Under the pieces are notes generated by a model. It was given only the letters and a program-made list of their open reading frames with translations. It did not search any database and was not told where the DNA came from. A program made the position numbers and the translations under genes. From Acidobacteriota bacterium (GTDB lineage Bacteria; Acidobacteriota; Vicinamibacteria; Vicinamibacterales; 2-12-FULL-66-21): a stretch of 11,692 bases of DNA. The stretch lies in assembly GCA_013362195.1 (NCBI GenBank), contig JABFWM010000576.1:1-11692 (forward strand), in the 5' to 3' direction. Positions 7,173 through 11,692 of the stretch are shown in pieces (position 1 is the stretch's first letter; every line of letters begins with the position of its first letter).

Positions 7173-7811
7173 TCAGGCCGCGTGAGCGGTGTAGCGTCGT
7201 CCCACCCCGAGCATTTCCAGCAGCACGAGGATGGCGCCGATCGTGATCGCCGCGTCGGCCACGTTGAACGCCCAGAAGTGCGCGTCGCCCCAATAGACGT
7301 CGACGAAATCGACGACGTAGCCGGACAGCGCGCGATCGATGAGATTGCCGAACGCGCCGCCGAGGATGAGCGCGAGGCCGTAGCGTGACAGCTGCTCGTG
7401 ACTGCCGAGCTGCCGCGCGTACAGCGAGATCGCGACCAGCGCGAGCGCCGCGATGACGATCATCCCGGCCGACTTGTACGGGAAGTCCGCGGCGTTCAGC
7501 AGCCCGAACGCCGCGCCGGTGTTCTGGACGTGCGTGAAATCGAGCAGGTTTGGAACGATATGCCGGCTCTCGTGCAGCGGCAGGAGCGCGCGCACCAGCA
7601 GCTTCGTCACCTGATCGACGATGACGACGCCGGCGATCAGGAACAGCTCGAGCGGACGCACGAGCGGATGACGCGCCGGTCGTTCGTGCACGTCCGCCGG
7701 TGCGGCGGCGTCCGCCGACGCCAGCGGCTCGCGGTCGGGGCCGGGCGACGCGGCCGGTTCGGGCGCGTCATCAGGCCGCGGCGAGACGGGGGATCCGTGG
7801 GTCTCGTTCAT
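7173..7811 (-). CDS. lspA: Lipoprotein signal peptidase (signal peptidase II)
   Basis: LspA is an inner-membrane aspartyl protease that removes the signal peptide from diacylglyceryl-modified prolipoproteins. Numbered from the ATG at 7811 (212 residues), the family motifs are DQVTK (66-70), NTGAAFG (97-103), GNLIDR with catalytic D159, and FNVADAAI with catalytic D186. Four membrane segments are visible, roughly 53-70, 115-133, 144-158 and 184-202. The protein is about 50 residues longer than most LspA (about 160) because of an N-terminal tail rich in Pro, Ala, Asp and Arg that precedes the first membrane helix and lies in the cytoplasm. No good internal start removes it. An in-frame GTG at 7814, just before the ATG, is another possible start. 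The gene follows the ileS stop by 7 bases (4 if GTG is used) with no strong ribosome binding site, so it is probably translationally coupled to ileS, a common bacterial pairing. Confidence 0.95.
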   Translation of the reverse strand: MNETHGSPVSPRPDDAPEPAASPGPDREPLASADAAAPADVHERPARHPLVRPLELFLIAGVVIVDQVTKLLVRALLPLHESRHIVPNLLDFTHVQNTGAAFGLLNAADFPYKSAGMIVIAALALVAISLYARQLGSHEQLSRYGLALILGGAFGNLIDRALSGYVVDFVDVYWGDAHFWAFNVADAAITIGAILVLLEMLGVGRRYTAHAA

Positions 7812-7818
7812 CACCGGA

Positions 7819-10662
7819 TCAACGCGCCGCGCGGGGCGCGTTCATCGCGAGCGCGTCCACGCAGCGGCTGCAGAGGCCGTGGGTTTCCGGGTCCTGCGAC
7901 ACGTCGGGCACGACGCGCCAGCAGCGGTGGCATTTCAGTCCCTCGGCGCGGGACACCGAGACGGCGACGCCGTCGCCCGGCCCGGGCACCAGCGACACCT
8001 GAGAGACGATGAAGAGCATCGGCAGGTCGGCCTCGTAGCGGCGCAGCAGGTCAGCGATCGAGCCGCCGGCCGTGAGCGTCACGTGCGCGCCGAGCGACGA
8101 GCCGATGACCTTTCCGTTGCGCGCGTTCTCGAGCGCGCGGTTCACCTCGTCGCGCACCATCAGCAACTGTTCCCACCTCGCGACCAGCGCCGCGTCGGCG
8201 AGGGCGTCCGTTTCCGCCGGGAACAGCGCCAGGTGCACGGACTCTTCGCGCTGGCCGCGGAGGTGCCGCCACAACTCGTCGGCGGTCACCGGCAGGATCG
8301 GCGCGAGCAGCCGCGCGAGTCCGTCGGCCATGATGTGCATCGCGGTCTGCGCGGAGCGGCGGCGCGGGTCCGCCGCCGCCAGGGTGTAGAGGTGGTCCTT
8401 CGACACGTCGGCGTGGAACGCGCTGAGGTCGACCGTGAGGAACTGGTTCAGCGTCTGGAACAGCGACGGATAGTCGTAGCGTTCGTAGGCGCGCACCACC
8501 GATGCCGCCGCGCCCGCGTAGCGACCGAGCGCGAACCGGTCCACCTCCTGCATCTCCGCGAGCGGCACGCGATCGAGCGCCGGATCGAAGTCGTAGAGGT
8601 TCGAGGCGAGGTACCGGAGCGTATTGCGGATCTTGCGGTACGCCTCGACGACGCGCGCAAGGATCTGCTTGCCGACGCGCAGCTCCTCCCGGAAGTCGCT
8701 CATCGACACCCAGAGCCGCAGGATCTCGGCGCCGCTTTCCTTGATCACTTCCTGCGGCGCGATCGTGTTGCCGAGCGACTTCGACATCTTCCGCCCGTCG
8801 ACGTCGATCAGGAACCCGTGCGTCAGCACCTCGCCGAACGGCGGGCGCCCGCGCGTGCCCAGCCCGACGAGGAGCGAGCTCTGGAACCAGCCGCGATGCT
8901 GATCGCTGCCTTCGAGGTAGATGTCGGCCGGCCAGCCCAGCTCGTCGCGGAACGGCAGCACCGCCTCGTGGCTCGACCCCGAATCGAACCAGACGTCGAG
9001 GATATCGCGCTCGCGCTCGAACTCGCGTCCGCCGCACGACGGGCAGGCCAGCGACGAGGGCACGAACTCGTCGATCGGCCGCTCGTACCAGGCGTCGGCG
9101 CCGTACTCGTCGAAGACGCGCGCCGCGCGTTCGACGAGCTCCGCCGTCAGGATCGCTTCGCCGCACTTCGCGCAATCGAACGCCGGGATCGGCACACCCC
9201 ACGCGCGTTGCCGCGAGATGCACCAGTCGGGGCGATTCGCGACCATGTTGTAGATGCGATCGTGGCCCCACGCCGGAATCCATTTCACGTCCCGGTCGAT
9301 CGCGTCGAGTCCCGCCTGGCGCAGCGTCTTCTTCGCGCCGCCCGCGTCCGTGGTCGATGACGGTGGCGTGACGACCGGCTCCCCATCCATGCGAATGAAC
9401 CACTGCGAGGTCGCGAGGAAGATCACCGGGTTGTGGCACCGCCAGCAGTGCGGATACTGATGCTCGAAGGTCTCGCGGTGCCACAGGCGGCCGCGCTCGT
9501 GCAGCGCTTGCTCGATCTTCGGGTTCGCGTCGAACACGCGCTCGCCCGCGAACATCTCGACCGTGTCGAGGAATCGTCCGCCCGGGCCGACCGGCGCGTA
9601 GATGTCGAGCCCGTAGCGCTGGCCCGTGTTGAAGTCGTCGGCGCCGTGCCCGGGAGCGGTGTGCACCGCGCCGGTGCCCGCATCGAGGGTCACGTACTCG
9701 CCCAAAACCGCGAGCGAGGCCCTGGCATAGAGCGGATGGCGGAAGCGAAGACGCTCGAGTTCCGCGCCTTTCATGCGCGCGACCGGCTCGCCGAAGCGCA
9801 CGCCGGCGACGCCGGCGACCTTCGGCGCGAGCGCCTCCGCGACGATCACCGCGCGGCTGCCGACCTGGTAGGCCGCGTAGTCGTACTCCGGGTGAAACGC
9901 GATTGCGAGGTTCGACGGGATCGTCCACGGCGTCGTCGTCCAGATCAGCACCGACACGTCCCGGCCGGCGAGTTCCGGCACGCGCGCGGCGAGATCCTGC
10001 GCGCTGTCGGGATCGAGCGGGAATTCGACGTAGATCGACGGCGACGAATGATCCTCGTATTCCACTTCCGCTTCCGCGAGCGCCGTACGGCAGTGGATGC
10101 ACCAGTGGACCGGCTTCTTGCCTTTGTAGACGAGCCCCTTCTCGACGAACCGGCCGAGCGCCCGCGCGATCGACGCCTGATAGCGGAAGTTCATCGTGAG
10201 ATACGGGTGGTCCCAGTCGCCGAACACCGCGAGGCGCTGGAACTCCTCCGTCATGACGCCGATGAAGCGCTCCGCGTAGGCGCGGCACGCGCGGCGGAAG
10301 TCCGCCGGGCTCATGTCGCGTTTCTTGGGGCCGAGCTCCCGATCCACCTTCAACTCGATCGGCAGGCCGTGGCAGTCGTACCCGGGGACGTACGGGGAGT
10401 CGAACCCCGCCATCGTCTTCGATTTGACGACGAAGTCCTTCAGGATCTTGTTGAGCGCCGTTCCGAGGTGAATCTGTCCGTTGGCGTAGGGCGGTCCGTC
10501 GTGCAGGACGAACTTCGGCGCGCCCTGCCGCGCCGCCCGGATCTTCCCGTACAGGTCCATCCTGGCCCACCGCTCGAGCGCCTGCGGCTCGGTCGTCGGC
10601 AGGTTCGCCTTCATCGGGAAATCGGTACGGGGCAGGTTGAGCGTGTCTTTCCAGTCGGCCAT
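7819..10662 (-). CDS. ileS: Isoleucyl-tRNA synthetase
   Basis: This class I enzyme charges tRNA-Ile and edits misactivated valine. The 947 residues match the bacterial-type enzyme (E. coli 938). The N-terminus MADWKDTLNLPRTDFPMK aligns with the usual IleS start and fixes the ATG. The first nucleotide-binding signature is PYANGQIHLGT (58-68), where the usual second His of HIGH is Thr (T68). The second is KMSKS at 625-629. The editing domain shows WTTTPWTIPS (241-250) and GHGADDF (338-344) with the conserved Asp. A C-terminal zinc finger has C911, C914, C931 and C934, and a further CxxC pair lies at 497/500 and 540/543. It is the first gene of the ileS-lspA-rluD-Nudix operon. No purine-rich ribosome binding site precedes the ATG, and the likely promoter lies only a few bases upstream. 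I saw no T-box leader; the upstream gap is only 94 bases. Confidence 0.98.
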   Translation of the reverse strand: MADWKDTLNLPRTDFPMKANLPTTEPQALERWARMDLYGKIRAARQGAPKFVLHDGPPYANGQIHLGTALNKILKDFVVKSKTMAGFDSPYVPGYDCHGLPIELKVDRELGPKKRDMSPADFRRACRAYAERFIGVMTEEFQRLAVFGDWDHPYLTMNFRYQASIARALGRFVEKGLVYKGKKPVHWCIHCRTALAEAEVEYEDHSSPSIYVEFPLDPDSAQDLAARVPELAGRDVSVLIWTTTPWTIPSNLAIAFHPEYDYAAYQVGSRAVIVAEALAPKVAGVAGVRFGEPVARMKGAELERLRFRHPLYARASLAVLGEYVTLDAGTGAVHTAPGHGADDFNTGQRYGLDIYAPVGPGGRFLDTVEMFAGERVFDANPKIEQALHERGRLWHRETFEHQYPHCWRCHNPVIFLATSQWFIRMDGEPVVTPPSSTTDAGGAKKTLRQAGLDAIDRDVKWIPAWGHDRIYNMVANRPDWCISRQRAWGVPIPAFDCAKCGEAILTAELVERAARVFDEYGADAWYERPIDEFVPSSLACPSCGGREFERERDILDVWFDSGSSHEAVLPFRDELGWPADIYLEGSDQHRGWFQSSLLVGLGTRGRPPFGEVLTHGFLIDVDGRKMSKSLGNTIAPQEVIKESGAEILRLWVSMSDFREELRVGKQILARVVEAYRKIRNTLRYLASNLYDFDPALDRVPLAEMQEVDRFALGRYAGAAASVVRAYERYDYPSLFQTLNQFLTVDLSAFHADVSKDHLYTLAAADPRRRSAQTAMHIMADGLARLLAPILPVTADELWRHLRGQREESVHLALFPAETDALADAALVARWEQLLMVRDEVNRALENARNGKVIGSSLGAHVTLTAGGSIADLLRRYEADLPMLFIVSQVSLVPGPGDGVAVSVSRAEGLKCHRCWRVVPDVSQDPETHGLCSRCVDALAMNAPRAAR

Positions 10663-10675
10663 CGGTGATCTTGCT

Positions 10676-10681
10676 ATTGTA
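10676..10681 (-). promoter_or_regulatory. Candidate -10 element for ileS
   Basis: TACAAT on the minus strand is a near-perfect -10 box (5 of 6). The place for a -35 box falls inside the terminator hairpin and is not consensus-like (ACGGGC at 17-base spacing). Initiation would fall near 10669, only about 7 bases before the ileS ATG. Confidence 0.45.
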
Positions 10682-10684
10682 CAG

Positions 10685-10720
10685 AAAAAGGCCGGCGCGC
10701 CCGTGGGGCGGCCGGCCTCC
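10685..10720 (-). terminator. Intrinsic terminator of the secreted-protein gene
   Basis: Read on the minus strand, AGGCCGGC (10718-10711) pairs with GCCGGCCT (10696-10689). An inner CGCCC (10710-10706) pairs with GGGCG (10702-10698) across a CAC loop, with one bulged C at 10697. A run of five T (10689-10685) follows directly. It stands 37 bases after the stop of the upstream gene. This is a classic rho-independent terminator. Confidence 0.85.
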
Positions 10721-10756
10721 TTCGTTCGGGCCGTGCGTGTGGCTGGGGAGCCTCTG

Positions 10757-11563
10757 CTACTGCTTGCTGATCGTCACCTGGAACGAGCCCTGGTTGTCTG
10801 CGAACGAATCGTCGTTCACGCCAAGGAACAACTGTCCGTTCGCCGGCGCGACAATCGAGGTCTGGTTGCCAATCCCGAACGGTTGTCCATTGCCGATCTT
10901 CCCGATCAGGGCGCCCGCGAGCGCACGCGGCATCGCCGACCGCTGCGCGTACCGGCCGGAGGTCGAGCCCGCCGAACTCGCCTTGTCGTTCGCATCCGGG
11001 CTGAGCTGAATTTCGCCGGTCGTGTTGAACGTCAGCGTCTGGCCCTTGCGGACCGTGATGCCGGTCGGCGTCCACGGCTGCTGCGCGGAGACGGTGATGG
11101 CGGTGCCGCCCGCGGGTGGCTGCGCCGCCGTGCCGCTCGTTGCGACGGCATTTTCCGGCTTCGCGATCACGATGCGCGCCACTTCGGACGACGACAGTTC
11201 GCGATCGCCGCTGCTGGTCTTCACCGTCAGCTTCAGTGGCGCCGTGCCGCCGATATCGTAGAGCTGTCCTTCGATCGTCTGCCCGCTCTTCAGCACGATC
11301 TGCGACGTGCCTTTGAACTTTGCCCAGTCGGCTTCGCTCATCGTGCCGCCCGTGAAGTCGATCACGGCCACATCGTTCTGGGAAATCTGGCGCTCCTGAC
11401 CGTTGACGCGCACCGTGTACCCGACGCCGCCGAGGTCGACGAGCTGCCCGGTGACCCGTTCACCCGACTTCAGGACGAGTGTCGCGTTTTCCTGCGCCTG
11501 AGCCGTGCCGGTGACCAGCAAGGCGGCGACGCACAACGCGCCGAGAACCGTCCGCTTCAACAT
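10757..11563 (-). CDS. Exported protein with two SH3/Sm-like repeats and a LecA-like C-terminal domain
   Basis: The start is the ATG at 11563, with GGAGGA about 7 bases upstream; an in-frame ATG at 11674 would bury the signal peptide and is rejected. The 268 residues begin with a signal peptide (MLKRTVLGALCVAALLVTG), with probable signal peptidase I cleavage after AQA at 23. No proper lipobox surrounds C11. Two homologous repeats follow with a 60-residue period: LKSGERVTGQLVDLGG (31-46) and LKSGQTIEGQLYDIGG (91-106). Each looks like a small beta-barrel of the SH3/Sm type. A Thr/Ala/Pro linker (about 137-162) leads to a C-terminal domain (about 163-268) whose GALIGKIGNG (217-226), VNDD (249-252) and DNQGSFQV (256-263) resemble the calcium-dependent galactose lectin LecA (PA-IL) of Pseudomonas. 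Sugar binding is unproven. It is probably periplasmic or secreted, stands alone, and ends in a strong terminator. Confidence 0.9.
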   Translation of the reverse strand: MLKRTVLGALCVAALLVTGTAQAQENATLVLKSGERVTGQLVDLGGVGYTVRVNGQERQISQNDVAVIDFTGGTMSEADWAKFKGTSQIVLKSGQTIEGQLYDIGGTAPLKLTVKTSSGDRELSSSEVARIVIAKPENAVATSGTAAQPPAGGTAITVSAQQPWTPTGITVRKGQTLTFNTTGEIQLSPDANDKASSAGSTSGRYAQRSAMPRALAGALIGKIGNGQPFGIGNQTSIVAPANGQLFLGVNDDSFADNQGSFQVTISKQ

Positions 11564-11610
11564 ACTAAGTCCTCCATCAGTTGAGTTCGATGCCGTTCGA
11601 TGGATGGGAG

Positions 11611-11627
11611 TGCAAACCGCGGTCCAG
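11611..11627 (-). promoter_or_regulatory. Possible sigma-54-type promoter for the exported protein
   Basis: On the minus strand, CTGGACCGCGGTTTGCA carries the invariant GG-N10-GC and the TTGCA half of the sigma-54 consensus, with three mismatches elsewhere. Initiation would fall near 11600, about 38 bases before the ATG. A single such match in GC-rich DNA can arise by chance, and no sigma-70 alternative of better quality was seen in the remaining 129 bases. Confidence 0.25.
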
Positions 11628-11692
11628 TCGAAAAACTCGGCAGTTGGGGCAGTTTTCGGCCACATTTCGCGCATTTCACGCTTCCGGGCGCG

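Noticed and set aside
5846..7246. A 466-codon plus-strand frame over the Nudix and rluD genes
   Set aside because: Composition and lack of motifs show it is an antisense shadow of two well-supported minus-strand genes.
8051..10570. An 839-codon minus-strand frame and 400-500-codon plus-strand frames over ileS
   Set aside because: All overlap the intact ileS in other frames, are low-complexity Arg-rich and have no recognisable motif.
10663..10756. T-box riboswitch before ileS
   Set aside because: The gap is only 94 bases and is filled by the upstream terminator and a short promoter region; no T-box core or specifier stem fits.
11564..11674. Upstream in-frame start for the exported protein
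   Set aside because: It would add 37 residues before a clear signal peptide and lacks a ribosome binding site, whereas the ATG at 11563 has GGAGGA well placed.

Overview
The window is GC-rich bacterial chromosome carrying mostly housekeeping genes, ten in all, one cut by the left edge. Codons favour G or C at the third position, which is why long false reading frames lie opposite lon and ileS. The TraR/DksA protein, the isoleucyl-tRNA synthetase and the secreted lectin-like protein look most like what I recall from Acidobacteriota (perhaps the Vicinamibacteria side). That placement is inference; no rRNA or other marker is present to settle it.

Left part (1-1365): a partial minus-strand gene for a small cysteine-rich, probably zinc-binding protein faces away from a plus-strand gene for a 197-residue protein of unknown function. 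Between them are about 320 bases holding a near-consensus sigma-70 promoter for the plus-strand gene. Middle (1366-5558, plus strand): a TraR/DksA-type C4 zinc-finger regulator with its own promoter, the ATP-dependent protease Lon, and a histone-deacetylase-family hydrolase that begins five bases after the lon stop and is probably co-transcribed with it.

Right part (5626-10662, read right to left): a compact cluster ileS - lspA - rluD - Nudix hydrolase. Its members make charged isoleucine tRNA, cleave lipoprotein signal peptides, modify 23S rRNA and hydrolyse a nucleotide sugar. Gaps within the cluster are 7 bases (ileS-lspA) and 73 bases (lspA-rluD), and rluD overlaps the Nudix gene, so it reads as one operon. 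It converges on the deacetylase-like gene. Upstream of ileS, and separated from it by a strong intrinsic terminator, is a minus-strand gene for an exported protein with two tandem SH3/Sm-like repeats and a C-terminal domain resembling the galactose lectin LecA (PA-IL).

I see no CRISPR array, mobile element, tRNA, rRNA or defence system, and no clear undescribed system. The points most worth a second look are the secreted repeat/lectin-like protein, the terminator-promoter overlap that gives ileS a very short leader, the changed acidic tip of the DksA-like protein, the two uncharacterised proteins at the left, and a perfect tandem 9-base repeat between lspA and rluD.
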